DNA from: Acidobacteriota bacterium
GTDB taxonomy: Bacteria > Acidobacteriota > Terriglobia > Terriglobales > SCQP01
Length of the DNA stretch: 64,000 nucleotides
Direction of reading: 5' to 3'
NCBI GenBank assembly: GCA_021818955.1
Contig: JAKASR010000007.1
Coordinates: forward strand, 30,667 to 94,666
Positions within the stretch are counted from its first letter, which is position 1. Every line of letters begins with the position of its first letter. The position numbers and the translations under genes were made by a program. Shown here one piece after another: positions 51,568 to 59,845 of the stretch. Under the pieces are notes generated by a model. The model did not search any database. It saw nothing but the letters and a program-made list of their open reading frames with translations, and was not told the origin of the DNA.

Positions 51568-52023
51568 TTAAAACGGCAGATCGTCGTCATCCACTCCGGC
51601 CGCTGAAGGCGAGGAGAAATCCGGTTCTGGAGAGGGGCCATCGCCTCCGGGGGCGGCGGCGGCGCGTGAGGCGCCCTGGCCCGCGCCCCGGCCGCCCAGC
51701 ATGACCATGTCCTGGACAATCACTTCCGTGGAATAGTGCTTTTTCCCTTCTTTATCGTCCCAGGAACTGGTCTGCAAGCGGCCTTCGACGTAGAGGTTGG
51801 AGCCTTTAGTCAGATATTTACTGACCGTTTCCGCGGTTTTGGCCCAGAAGACCAGCCGGTGCCATTCCGTGCGCTCCTGCAGTTGGCCATTCTTGTCTTT
51901 CCAGCGCTCATTCGTCGCCAGGTTCACCTTAACCACCGGCTGGCCGGAGGTGGTGTATTTCAGTTCCGGATCCGCGCCCAAATTGCCCACTAAAATAACT
52001 TTGTTCACGCTGCGTCCAGCCAT
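51568..52023 (-). CDS. ssb: Single-stranded DNA-binding protein
   Basis: OB-fold protein of 151 aa binding single-stranded DNA in replication and repair. [19 protein letters not shown] opens the OB domain. [20 protein letters not shown] and [22 protein letters not shown] follow, and the acidic tip DDDDLPF at the end recruits partner proteins. The ATG at 52023 is preferred over a longer frame: GAGGTG lies five bases upstream and the protein then begins with the family's typical sequence. Confidence 0.96.
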   Translation of the reverse strand: MAGRSVNKVILVGNLGADPELKYTTSGQPVVKVNLATNERWKDKNGQLQERTEWHRLVFWAKTAETVSKYLTKGSNLYVEGRLQTSSWDDKEGKKHYSTEVIVQDMVMLGGRGAGQGASRAAAAPGGDGPSPEPDFSSPSAAGVDDDDLPF

Positions 52024-52155
52024 CGAAGCACCTCGTGTGCCGTACAATAATCCATCGCCTTGGCGGGAGACCCAAAAGCAGGCCCGCGCCCGGCTTACCC
52101 GATCATAGGCGGAACCCGAGCCAAGAGCAATTGACATTAGGATGGTGCCGGCTGC

Positions 52156-53223
52156 ATGGATTCGGCTCTTCCCATTGACTTGCGCAGTGATACGGTGACG
52201 CGTCCGACTGCCGCCATGCGCGATGCCATGCGCGATGCCAAAGTCGGCGACGATGTGTACGGCGAAGACCCTACTATCAATCGCCTGGAAGCGCGCGCGG
52301 CTGAGATTTTTGCGCGGGAATCGGCTCTGTTTGTGCCCTCGGGCACCATGGGCAATCAGATCGCGATCCATCTGCATACGCGGCCCGGCCAGGAGGTGAT
52401 TTGTGAACAGCGGGCGCATGTATATGACTATGAGATGGGTATGCCGGCGGCGTTTTCCGGCTGCCTGATGCGCCCGGTGACCTGTCCCGATGGCCGGCTG
52501 AATTGGAACCTGATCGAGCCGCATTTACACCTGGAAACTCATGTGCACCAGGCCCGCACCGGGCTGATTGTGGTGGAAAACACCCATAATATGGCCGGCG
52601 GCGTGGTGTTGAGTGGGGCGGCGGGGGCGGCAATCTGCCGCGAGGCGCATAATCTCGGTCTGCCGGTGCATTTGGATGGAGCGCGCATATTCAACGCCGC
52701 GGTCGCCTTGGGCGAGTCCGTCGCCCGGCTCACGCAAGACTTCGATTCGGTGATGTTTTGCCTTTCCAAAGGGCTGGGCGCGCCCGTAGGCTCCATGCTG
52801 GTGGGTCCCCGGGCCTGGATTCGGCGCGCGCGAGTGGCGCGCAAAATGTTGGGTGGAGGCATGCGGCAGGCGGGTATCCTGGCCGCCGCCGGCCTGCTGG
52901 CGCTGGAAGATGGGCCAAAGCATCTGGCCGCCGATCATGCCCATGCTCGCCGGCTGGCGGAAGGCTTGGCGAGCCTGCGCGGTATCCGGCTCGATCCGCG
53001 TCGGGTGGAAACCAATATCGTGATCTTCGACGTCGCCGCTACCGGCCAAACCGCTGGTGAACTGGTAAAAAAGCTGGCGCAAGCGGGCGTGCTCTGCGGC
53101 GCGGTGAATTCATCCGCGCTGCGCTGGGTAACACATCGCGATGTTAGCCGCGCGCAGTGCGAAAACGCGCTGGAAGTGCTTGCCGGCTTGTTGACGGTTT
53201 CCGCTGAAGCGCATACTCATTGA
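52156..53223 (+). CDS. Threonine aldolase (PLP-dependent)
   Basis: Cleaves L-threonine or L-allo-threonine to glycine and acetaldehyde, 355 aa. [18 protein letters not shown] opens the protein and [11 protein letters not shown] is the family motif. [14 protein letters not shown] binds the cofactor phosphate, [13 protein letters not shown] carries the pyridine-nitrogen Asp, and [13 protein letters not shown] holds the Schiff-base Lys205. All residues are intact. It is transcribed away from ssb and is followed by a short proline-rich frame and a repeat. Confidence 0.94.
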   Translation: MDSALPIDLRSDTVTRPTAAMRDAMRDAKVGDDVYGEDPTINRLEARAAEIFARESALFVPSGTMGNQIAIHLHTRPGQEVICEQRAHVYDYEMGMPAAFSGCLMRPVTCPDGRLNWNLIEPHLHLETHVHQARTGLIVVENTHNMAGGVVLSGAAGAAICREAHNLGLPVHLDGARIFNAAVALGESVARLTQDFDSVMFCLSKGLGAPVGSMLVGPRAWIRRARVARKMLGGGMRQAGILAAAGLLALEDGPKHLAADHAHARRLAEGLASLRGIRLDPRRVETNIVIFDVAATGQTAGELVKKLAQAGVLCGAVNSSALRWVTHRDVSRAQCENALEVLAGLLTVSAEAHTH

Positions 53224-53266
53224 ACCCGCTGCCGCGCCGTACATGACAGGCATCTAAGCCTTCAAC

Positions 53267-53428
53267 ATGATCGCGGTCAAATCCACTCCGATACGCCGTC
53301 CTGGACCAGAGCCGATGCCGCCACATCCGGCGCCGCCCCTACCGGCGCCGACCCCGCCGGAACCGCCCCTGCCGCCGCCGATTCCGCCGCTATCCGAGCC
53401 AATTGAACGATTTCGCCTGAAGCGTTAA
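53267..53428 (+). CDS. 53-aa proline-rich peptide ORF
   Basis: Open frame of 54 codons with a strikingly regular Pro-rich centre (residues 12-43, PPHPAPPLPAPTPPEPP and similar) and charged ends (MIAVKST..., IERFRLKR). The stop codon TAA lies inside the GTTAAC of the adjoining repeat (copy 9). No ribosome binding site or homologue was recognised. The even reading-frame pattern of CCG codons favours a real or recently real coding sequence, but GC-rich non-coding DNA could also give this. Confidence 0.3.
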   Translation: MIAVKSTPIRRPGPEPMPPHPAPPLPAPTPPEPPLPPPIPPLSEPIERFRLKR

Positions 53429-53536
53429 CGGCCGAGTCGGGTAGTAGTTTTCGTCATTGAGTATTCGCCCTGCGTCCGGTTTCGGCCGGACCTTGGCGAA
53501 AACGTCAGCGCCTAACAGTAAAAGCGGCCGAGCCGC
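53422..53536 (+). repeat. Modular hairpin repeat, copy 9 (A joined directly to C)
   Basis: Module A (GCGTTAACGGCCGAGTCGG, then GTAGTAGTTTTCGTCATT) joins module C (GAGTATTCGCC, GTCCGG-TTTCGG-CCGGAC, spacer with CCTAACAGTAAAAG, GCGGC-CGA-GCCGC) with all central hairpins missing. It lies 61 bases upstream of thiG, and the frame through it is open and in phase with thiG. The gap from 53224 to 53597 holds only this element and the Pro-rich frame. Confidence 0.9.
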
Positions 53537-53597
53537 GCTTAATTTCGTGCGCAGCGCTGCGCTCGCCGCCGCCGCGGGTGAATGTTACCATCGAGGC

Positions 53598-54377
53598 ATG
53601 GACGACGATGTATTCACGTTGGCGGGGCGGGAGTTTCATTCGCGGTTGATTGTCGGCACGGGAAAGTATCGCAGCATGCAACAGACCGCCCGTTGCATCG
53701 AGATGAGCGGAGCCGAAGTGGTGACGGTGGCCGTGCGGCGAGTGAATATCACGGATAAAAACCGCGAAAACCTGCTCGATTATCTCGACCTGTCCCGCCT
53801 GCTGATCTTGCCCAATACGGCCGGCTGCTATAGTGCGGAAGAGGCCTTGCGCACGGCGCGGTTGGCGCGCGAGGCGTTGAATAGCCCCTGGATCAAGCTG
53901 GAAGTGATCGGCGATGAACGCACGCTTTATCCGGATACACAGGCTCTGCTGGAAGCCACGCGCATCCTGGTCAAAGAGGGCTTCATCGTGCTGCCTTATA
54001 CCAGCGACGACCTGATCGTGGCGCGGCGGCTGATCGAAGCCGGCGCGGCGGCGGTGATGCCGCTGGCGGCGCCGATCGGTTCCGGGTTGGGGATACAAAA
54101 TGCGGCTGCCTTGCGCATCCTGCGGGAATGCATCCAGAATGTGCCCTTGATCGTGGATGCCGGCGTGGGCTGCGCCTCGGATGCGGCTCAAGCTATGGAA
54201 CTGGGCGCCGACGCGGTATTGATGAATACCGCCATTGCCGCCGCGCAAGAGCCGGAACAGATGGCCCGGGCCATGCGGTTGGCCATTGAAGCCGGAAGGC
54301 TCTCCTATTTGGCCGGGCGGATGCCCAAAAAACTCTATGCCGCCGCCAGTTCCCCCGTTGAAGGCGTCGTGCGCTAA
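53598..54377 (+). CDS. thiG: Thiazole synthase ThiG
   Basis: Forms the thiazole ring of thiamine from ThiS-thiocarboxylate, deoxyxylulose phosphate and dehydroglycine, 259 aa. [15 protein letters not shown] and TVAVRRVNI are family motifs. The Schiff-base Lys100 lies in [16 protein letters not shown], and [15 protein letters not shown] and [22 protein letters not shown] form the phosphate-binding loops. The ATG at 53598 begins the conserved core. An in-phase upstream extension runs through a repeat and is unlikely to be translated. It is an orphan: no thiS, thiF, thiH/thiO or thiE is adjacent. Confidence 0.96.
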   Translation: MDDDVFTLAGREFHSRLIVGTGKYRSMQQTARCIEMSGAEVVTVAVRRVNITDKNRENLLDYLDLSRLLILPNTAGCYSAEEALRTARLAREALNSPWIKLEVIGDERTLYPDTQALLEATRILVKEGFIVLPYTSDDLIVARRLIEAGAAAVMPLAAPIGSGLGIQNAAALRILRECIQNVPLIVDAGVGCASDAAQAMELGADAVLMNTAIAAAQEPEQMARAMRLAIEAGRLSYLAGRMPKKLYAAASSPVEGVVR

Positions 54378-54390
54378 TCGATAGCTTGCA

Positions 54391-54482
54391 GCATTAACGG
54401 CCGAGTCGGCCAGCAGTTTTGGTCCGAAATTGTAAGCGGCCATGCCGCTTTCCAGGGCGTCAGCTTTTAGGGGCGAAGCCGC
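54391..54482 (+). repeat. Modular hairpin repeat, copy 10 (degenerate)
   Basis: Module A is recognisable (GCATTAACGGCCGAGTCGG, then CCAGCAGTTTTGGTC). After that only fragments of module C remain: GCGGC-CAT-GCCGC, GGCGTCAGC and a T-run. It begins 13 bases after the thiG stop and overlaps the last codons of the FtsB-like gene on the minus strand, so it lies at a convergent gene junction. It is the most decayed clear copy. Confidence 0.7.
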
Positions 54483-54907
54483 CTTGCTTTTCCCTTCGGC
54501 TTCGGCAGCGGATAGGTGTAAATGACCTCGCCGGGCCGGGCCAGGTAGAGTTGCCGCCGGGCGATGCTTTCAATCGCCTTCGGATCACTGCGCAGCCGCT
54601 CCACATTGCGGTGCAATGCGCGGTTCTGCTGTTCCAATTGCCGCAATTGGGCTTGTTCTTGAGCGTAGATGCGAGCCTGGCGGTGGAGCACCAAATACCC
54701 ATCCGGCCCGGCGATTTCATATTTCAGCGCCCATCCGGCAAGTAGCGCGACTGCGGTCAGCAGCATGCGCCGGCCTAAAATCCATCGCCAATTGCGGGGT
54801 TGGCGGCGGCGAAAATATTGGACAATGGACATGGACAACCGGCAGCTTGTGGGCTGCTCTTTCAACATATCCCGCCAGGCCGGCAGCAGGTCAAGCGCTT
54901 CTTCCAT
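54467..54907 (-). CDS. FtsB/DivIC-type septum formation initiator
   Basis: Bitopic divisome protein, 146 aa. A basic N-terminus precedes one membrane helix (about residues 46-62, RMLLTAVALLAGWAL). A coiled coil follows (LVLHRQARIYAQEQAQLRQLEQQNRALHRNVERL) with the N-R-x-L-x-x-x-hydrophobic-x-x-L pattern. The family signature for the end, DPKAIESIARRQLYLARPGEVIY, is clear. The start at 54907 or an internal ATG (about 54832) is unresolved, since neither has a good ribosome binding site. The stop codon sits in a degenerate repeat. Confidence 0.88.
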   Translation of the reverse strand: MEEALDLLPAWRDMLKEQPTSCRLSMSIVQYFRRRQPRNWRWILGRRMLLTAVALLAGWALKYEIAGPDGYLVLHRQARIYAQEQAQLRQLEQQNRALHRNVERLRSDPKAIESIARRQLYLARPGEVIYTYPLPKPKGKARRLRP

Positions 54908-54973
54908 GCGCCGGGGCTGGAGGAACCAAAATGATTACATTCGCGCAGGTCATGCCGCAAATGAGCCGAATCT

Positions 54974-55348
54974 ATGACCGATAAATTGCTGGTGATCACG
55001 CATTGCGGAAGCCGGCGCGAAGCTGAAACGATCGCCCGGGCCTTGCTGCGCCGGCGCTGGATTGCCTGCGCTAATCTCGGCGGTCGGGTAGCGTCGTGCT
55101 ACCGCTGGCGCGGGCGCCTGGAACGTGCGCTGGAGTACCCGCTCTGGCTGAAAACCACCCGCTCGAAATATGCTCAGGTGGAACGCGAGATCCAGCGCTT
55201 GCACAGCTATCAGGTGCCGGAAATAATAGCCCTGGAAATTGCGCGCGGCAGCGCCGCCTATTTGAACTGGATCGCGGAAGTTACTATGGCCGCCTCCAAA
55301 TCGCCCCGGCGCAAGCCTCAAAACCGGCCAAAGCCGGTTGCGGACTGA
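54974..55348 (+). CDS. cutA: CutA1-family divalent-cation tolerance protein
   Basis: Trimeric ferredoxin-like protein of 124 aa. LLVITHCGSRREAETIARALL opens the fold and RRWIACANLGGRVASCYRWRG is the family motif (normally A-C-V/A-N). EYPLWLKTTRSKYAQVEREIQRLHSYQVPEIIAL gives the conserved H-x-Y-x-x-P-E-I. A short basic tail (SPRRKPQNRPKPV) is added. Linked to copper tolerance in E. coli, but the true function is uncertain. It is oriented divergently from the FtsB-like gene, 66 bases away. Confidence 0.93.
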   Translation: MTDKLLVITHCGSRREAETIARALLRRRWIACANLGGRVASCYRWRGRLERALEYPLWLKTTRSKYAQVEREIQRLHSYQVPEIIALEIARGSAAYLNWIAEVTMAASKSPRRKPQNRPKPVAD

Positions 55349-55373
55349 AGCGTCGGCAAAGTGGCGGCCGCGA

Positions 55374-57335
55374 TTACTGATGCCGGCGCGGCCCGCTGGC
55401 CGGCTGCGCCGGTGGATACCAGGCGCGCGCGGCGAGCGCGGGGGCGGCGCTGGCGGCTTGCAGCCAGGGGAATACGCTGAGGCCTCCCACATGGGTAAAT
55501 AACACTTCATCCCCGCGCACCGGGCGCGGCGTCCAGCTCAACCCGGCGTTTCGCGAAATAAAAACGAGGTCCGGATTGCCGGCGATCGCGGTAATGCGTT
55601 CGCCGTGGGCCAGTACGGAATAGACCGGCTGTTGGGGCAGGCCATGGCCGGCCAGCGCCCAATGCGCGCCCCGGTCGAGGGAGAAATATAAACCGTCGCT
55701 GGTGGCGACATAAACGTGCCCGGAGTGGGTCACGATTTGATTGACGCGCCCGTTGACGTGCAGCGCCGTGGTGACGAATTGCCGTCCGTAAGTGGTGGAA
55801 GCGACAACATAATGGTGGCCGGCTACAAAGACTCGGCCATCGCGTCCGGCGGCAACATGATAGGCGGGAATGGGCGCTTCGCGGCGCAACTGCCAATTGC
55901 GGCCCTGATCCGGGCTTGCCCACAGCCCGCGCGGGGTGGCGGCATATAAATAACCGCCGGCGGCGGCCGCGTCGGTGATTTGAGTTCCCGGCAAGGGAGT
56001 GATTCGGCGCCAGCGCCCGCCATCCCATCCATAGCTCCAAAGCCCGTGATCGGTGGCGGCAAGCAGCGTCCGATTTTGCATCAGCAACCGATACACGCTG
56101 GCGTCGCCCGGCCAGCCGCGCCGCAGCGCCGTCCAGGTTTGGCCCTCATCGGGGCTGGCAAAAACGCCTCCCCAGCGCAGGTTGCCATTGACGGCCGCAT
56201 AAAAAATCCGCCGGCGGGCATCGTAGGCCGTCGCGGCGAGCGAGCGGGCCGAAAATCCGCGGTTGACCGGATGAAACTGGGTGCCGTCATGATTGCTGGC
56301 CCAGACGCCGGCAAAATCAGTGCCCAGCAGCAGGCGTCCCGGGCGCCGGGGATCGAGCGCAATGGCGTTCACGATCAGGTCGGGCGAGGTCGTGCGTCGC
56401 CAGGTGGCGCCATCATTGTCGGTTTCCCAAAAGCCCTGCGTGGTGCCGGCATAAATTCGTCCCGGGTGGTTGGGGTCGAGCACCAGGGCACGGGTGCGGC
56501 GCGCGGAAAACGGAATGCCTTGAATTTTCCGGAACAGCAGGCCGCCATTGTCGCTCTCAAAAATTCCCGAGCAGGCGCTGATCAGCATTTGCCGCGGCTG
56601 CAGCGGATTGATGGCGATGGCAAAAATATCGGAATCGGTAATGATGCCGCGGCGCAATTGCCACCAGTCATGCCCGCCGTTGAATGTTTCCCACAACAGG
56701 TGATAGGTGCCGGCATAGATGACTCGCGGATCGTTGGGCGCGATCGCCAGGGATTCGATGTTGATCAGGGCGCGGTTGAATTTTGGAGAAATGCGGCGCC
56801 AGTGCAGGCCGTCATCCTGGCTGGCAAACACCCCGTCGAGCGCGCCCGCCACAATCAGGTGTGAATTGGAAGGAGCCACAGCCAGGGCATGAAAGGCATG
56901 GTGGTCCAACATCAGTTGCCAACTGCGGCCGTCATCGAGCGAGCGATAAATGCCGCCGCCGGGCCCGTTGAGGTTCCAAACCGCCGCCCATAACCGGCCG
57001 GCGTGGCGCGGGTCGGCGGCGAGGCGGGCGACGACTCCATGACGGTAAGCTGCCACCCGGCTGAGGAACCGCCAATGCGAGCCGTGGTCGTCGGAGCGAT
57101 AAATCAAGCCAGTGACAGTGCCGAGATAAAAACGGCCGGCATGCAGCGGGTCGGCAATTACGGAACGCACGCTGCCGCCCGGCGGACCGGCGGCGGGGGG
57201 GAAGGCCGGCAATGCCGCCAGCCGCAGGCTGGCTACTATCGCCAGCAGCCCGGTCCAGCGCCAGCGCGCGATGCGTTTTCTTCTCCCGGCGGTTCGAGGT
57301 GGTGGAAAGTTATAAATACTGCGGCAGTTTCTCAT
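55374..57335 (-). CDS. Secreted multi-repeat beta-propeller (BNR/Asp-box) protein
   Basis: Protein of 653 aa with an N-terminal hydrophobic signal (about residues 24-45). At least eight Asp-box-type repeats follow: RSDDHGSHW, RSLDDGRSW, ASQDDGLHW, ETDNDGATW, ASPDEGQTW, ASPDQGRNW, SLDRGAHW and SRNAGLSW. They are spaced about 45-90 residues apart with companion strands such as AGTYHLLWETF and VFVAGHHYVV. The fold is that of sialidase/VPS10/Ycf48-type propellers. There is no sialidase FRIP motif, so a binding or scaffold role is more likely. A small in-frame C-terminal tail is Ala/Pro-rich. It lies downstream of an OmpA-like gene, separated by an inverted repeat. Confidence 0.82.
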   Translation of the reverse strand: MRNCRSIYNFPPPRTAGRRKRIARWRWTGLLAIVASLRLAALPAFPPAAGPPGGSVRSVIADPLHAGRFYLGTVTGLIYRSDDHGSHWRFLSRVAAYRHGVVARLAADPRHAGRLWAAVWNLNGPGGGIYRSLDDGRSWQLMLDHHAFHALAVAPSNSHLIVAGALDGVFASQDDGLHWRRISPKFNRALINIESLAIAPNDPRVIYAGTYHLLWETFNGGHDWWQLRRGIITDSDIFAIAINPLQPRQMLISACSGIFESDNGGLLFRKIQGIPFSARRTRALVLDPNHPGRIYAGTTQGFWETDNDGATWRRTTSPDLIVNAIALDPRRPGRLLLGTDFAGVWASNHDGTQFHPVNRGFSARSLAATAYDARRRIFYAAVNGNLRWGGVFASPDEGQTWTALRRGWPGDASVYRLLMQNRTLLAATDHGLWSYGWDGGRWRRITPLPGTQITDAAAAGGYLYAATPRGLWASPDQGRNWQLRREAPIPAYHVAAGRDGRVFVAGHHYVVASTTYGRQFVTTALHVNGRVNQIVTHSGHVYVATSDGLYFSLDRGAHWALAGHGLPQQPVYSVLAHGERITAIAGNPDLVFISRNAGLSWTPRPVRGDEVLFTHVGGLSVFPWLQAASAAPALAARAWYPPAQPASGPRRHQ

Positions 57336-57400
57336 GACCTCAGAGACAAAAACATGAAAGCAACAGTCTCTGTTTGATTTTAACCGAAAGCCAAACCCTT

Positions 57401-57442
57401 TCCATACGGGGAATGCCTCAGTCGGCGCATTCCCCGTATGGA
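57401..57442. repeat. Perfect 16-bp inverted repeat between two secreted-protein genes
   Basis: Arms TCCATACGGGGAATGC (57401-57416) and GCATTCCCCGTATGGA (57427-57442) are perfectly complementary around a 10-base loop. On the minus strand it lies 30 bases after the stop of the OmpA-like gene and 66 bases before the start of the propeller gene. No U-run follows on either strand, so it is not a classical intrinsic terminator. It could be an mRNA-stabilising hairpin or a processing or binding site. Confidence 0.85.
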
Positions 57443-57472
57443 ATTGAGTATGGAATTATCTTCGATATGGCC

Positions 57473-59488
57473 TTACCGGTGCCGGCGCGCATGCAGTATC
57501 GAAGCGTCAAAGGTTTGGCCGGGACCGGTGTAATTGGCGCCTTGGGGAACGATCCAAACTTCGGCATTTTGGCCGCCGCTGGTATTATCGGCGCGCAACT
57601 CCAGGCGGCTGGCGTCAATCCCCTTGGTCTTAACCAGGTAGGTTTCAGTGTTGGCGGCCCGTTCCTGTGCCAGACGCAACGAGCGCGCCGAGCGGGAAGA
57701 GCGGCCGGGCACGTAGGCATGCTCATCGCTCTGGGCAAAGCCCACGATGACGCCACTGGCGGTGGTGTCTTGCTGCAGCCGCAAGGCCACGTCGTCCAAC
57801 TGCGCCTTGCAGACATTGTCCACGCGGGCGCTGTTGCGGCGGAATTTGCAAGTGGTCGCCAGGCTGGCCTGCGGCGGCGGCGGCGGCGTCTGGATGGTGA
57901 CATTGGCGCTGGCTTGGGCGCTCAATCCGCGATCGTCGGTCACGGTGACCGTCGCGGTATCTGTCCCGGGCGCGACCCCCGTGGTGTCCAGGTGAACCAC
58001 CGCTTGATTGGTGCTGTCGAGTTTGCCGCCGGTAACGGTCCAGCTATAGGTCAGCGGACGGTTATCGGGGCTGGAAGCTTGCGCGGTCAGCGTGACGCTG
58101 GCGCCGGGCAGGACGCTCGACGGATACGCGCTGGCGCTAACCACCGGCGGGTGCTTCGGCTTTTCGCGGACTTCAACATTGGTCGAGCAGGAGCCGGTGC
58201 CGCCCTGGCCGTTATCCACCGTTTCCGTCACGGTGTAGAGCCCGGGCGCGAGCCCTGTCGTATCCAGTTGGGCCTGGCTGCTGGCCGGCGTCAGAGTCCC
58301 TCCCGAGGTGTTCCAGGTATAGGTGTAGGGCAGGCCCTGCGGCGTCACCGTCGAGGTGATGTGAACCACCGTACCCGGCTGCACCACCGTGGCATCCGCG
58401 CTGCAGGTCACACTCGGTGGCGGCGGCGGCACCGGGCGCGCCATGCGCGAGCCAAAGCTGACGCCGAAAACCCAGCCATCATCGTTGCCGTACTTGGCAT
58501 TATCGGCTAGGCGGTAGCCGGCATTGATGCCGATCCATGGCGCGGGGCTGAAGCGAATGCCCATGGTGGTGTCCACCGGCGAGGTGGGACCGAAGTAATT
58601 GGAGTGCACGCCGGCCCCATAGGGAATGCTGCCATCGTCTTCGACAATGCCCTGCAGGCGCGTCTTGCGTGGGAAAATTACGCCGAAAGACCACAGCGCT
58701 TCGTTCCGCAACGGCAGCGCAATTTTGTGGCCGGCGTCGGCTTCGTTGATATGGCGAAAGCCGAGATTGACGGCTATCGTGCCGGCGTTGCCCAGCCACT
58801 TATCCGCCAGCAGGTTCATGCCTTCTTCAAATTCACCGGTGCCGACCCCGTAACTGTTAATCAGGCTGTTGTAATCCTGGCGAAAGGGAATCCGCACATA
58901 AGGCTGCAGCGCAAAACCGATCGGGTCGCCGCGATCTTGCGAAAGCAAGCCGAAAGTCAATCCCACCCAGGAGTACGCCGGACCATGCAGCAGCGAGTTG
59001 CGGGCAAACGGATTGTCGTTATTGAACGAGGTGAAAGTGCCGTTATTGCGGAACGAAAGTTGCTCCGGTGAGCCGACCCGGTCGCGCCGGTACGGCGTCA
59101 TCCCAAAATTCAATTCCAACCACTTGGTAATGCCAACGCTCCAGGCGCTGGAAAAATCGGTGAAGACTTGCGCCCCCGGCTCCCGCGTGTAGCGTTGCAG
59201 ATAAATTCCGGCGGATACGCCACCCGCGGGTAAGGTTTCGCCTAATTGCGTGTTCCACAGGCCCGGCGTGCCAAAGAAGTCGCCTTGAGGATAGGACTGC
59301 GGGGTTGAACCATTCATCACACTCTGCGCCGAAGTTTCAGGTGCCGTCTGGCGGGCGCGCAGCTTGCGTGCCACTTTATGAGTGGCCTTCTTTCGGGGCG
59401 CTTTTCCCCGGCTCAAACCCAGCGCCGGTACGGCCAGCAGAACCAACACGGCAGTTCCTGTTTGTAACTTCCACATCCACTTGATCAT
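57473..59488 (-). CDS. Outer-membrane OmpA-like protein with Ig/PKD-type domains
   Basis: Protein of 671 aa with a signal peptide (residues 1 to about 25). The N-terminal part (about 70-360) looks like a beta-barrel or porin-like domain (Gly/Asn/aromatic-rich strands such as GLTFGLLSQDRGDPIGFALQ). Two PKD/Ig-like domains follow (SVTCSADATVVQPGTVVHI, then PVVSASAYPSSVLPGASV). An OmpA-type C-terminal domain ends the protein: FRRNSARVDNVCKAQLDDVALRL, DEHAYVPGRSSRSARSLRLAQERAANTETYLV and RLELRADNTSGGQN. The arginine/aspartate pattern is that of peptidoglycan binding. AAGGAGG lies upstream of the ATG at 59488. Confidence 0.82.
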   Translation of the reverse strand: MIKWMWKLQTGTAVLVLLAVPALGLSRGKAPRKKATHKVARKLRARQTAPETSAQSVMNGSTPQSYPQGDFFGTPGLWNTQLGETLPAGGVSAGIYLQRYTREPGAQVFTDFSSAWSVGITKWLELNFGMTPYRRDRVGSPEQLSFRNNGTFTSFNNDNPFARNSLLHGPAYSWVGLTFGLLSQDRGDPIGFALQPYVRIPFRQDYNSLINSYGVGTGEFEEGMNLLADKWLGNAGTIAVNLGFRHINEADAGHKIALPLRNEALWSFGVIFPRKTRLQGIVEDDGSIPYGAGVHSNYFGPTSPVDTTMGIRFSPAPWIGINAGYRLADNAKYGNDDGWVFGVSFGSRMARPVPPPPPSVTCSADATVVQPGTVVHITSTVTPQGLPYTYTWNTSGGTLTPASSQAQLDTTGLAPGLYTVTETVDNGQGGTGSCSTNVEVREKPKHPPVVSASAYPSSVLPGASVTLTAQASSPDNRPLTYSWTVTGGKLDSTNQAVVHLDTTGVAPGTDTATVTVTDDRGLSAQASANVTIQTPPPPPQASLATTCKFRRNSARVDNVCKAQLDDVALRLQQDTTASGVIVGFAQSDEHAYVPGRSSRSARSLRLAQERAANTETYLVKTKGIDASRLELRADNTSGGQNAEVWIVPQGANYTGPGQTFDASILHARRHR

Positions 59489-59579
59489 ACGAACCTCCTT
59501 CGGCTCCTGTCCCGCTGACTCCTCCGAGGGTTAATAGTCACTCTCGGCAACAGTCAATTATACCCGTTCGGTTGAATTT

Positions 59580-59648
59580 TTGTGGGCCTTAAGTGATTGA
59601 GTTGCTTAAGTGGTTAACCCACAAATTGACTTTGAATTAGATTCAAAT
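59580..59648. promoter_or_regulatory. Intergenic inverted repeats upstream of the OmpA-like gene
   Basis: Two dyads lie in the AT-rich spacer between the OmpA-like gene (minus) and the response-regulator gene (plus): TTTGTGGG/CCCACAAA (59580-59587, 59619-59626), enclosing CTTAAG pairs, and TTTGAAT-TAG-ATTCAAA (59632-59648), a perfect 7-3-7 palindrome. Such dyads are plausible operator or promoter elements of the flanking genes. The region from 59489 to 59693 shows no gene. Confidence 0.5.
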
Positions 59649-59693
59649 TGGCTTAGATGGGCTGCTTCAAAGACTAGGATGCAAAAAAACTTT

Positions 59694-59772
59694 GAGTATT
59701 CGCCCTGCGTCCGGTTTCGGCCGGACCTTGGCGAAAGCGTCAGCGCCTAAAAAGTAAAAGCGGCCGAGCCGC
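59694..59772 (+). repeat. Modular hairpin repeat, copy 11 (module C only)
   Basis: Module C alone (GAGTATTCGCC, GTCCGG-TTTCGG-CCGGAC, spacer with CCTAAAAAGTAAAAG, GCGGC-CGA-GCCGC). It lies 73 bases before the ATG of the response regulator, in a divergent intergenic region, so unlike most copies it is in a promoter-side location. Confidence 0.9.
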
Positions 59773-59845
59773 ACAGCCGCAATCGGCGGCGATGGGTGGC
59801 GGCGCAGGGCGGCAAAGGCGGATGAAATTCAGGTAGAGTGGCAAT

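Noticed and set aside
52024..52524. N-terminal extension of the SSB frame
   Set aside because: The conserved OB-fold begins at the ATG at 52023 with a good ribosome binding site, and the extension overlaps the opposite-strand aldolase gene.
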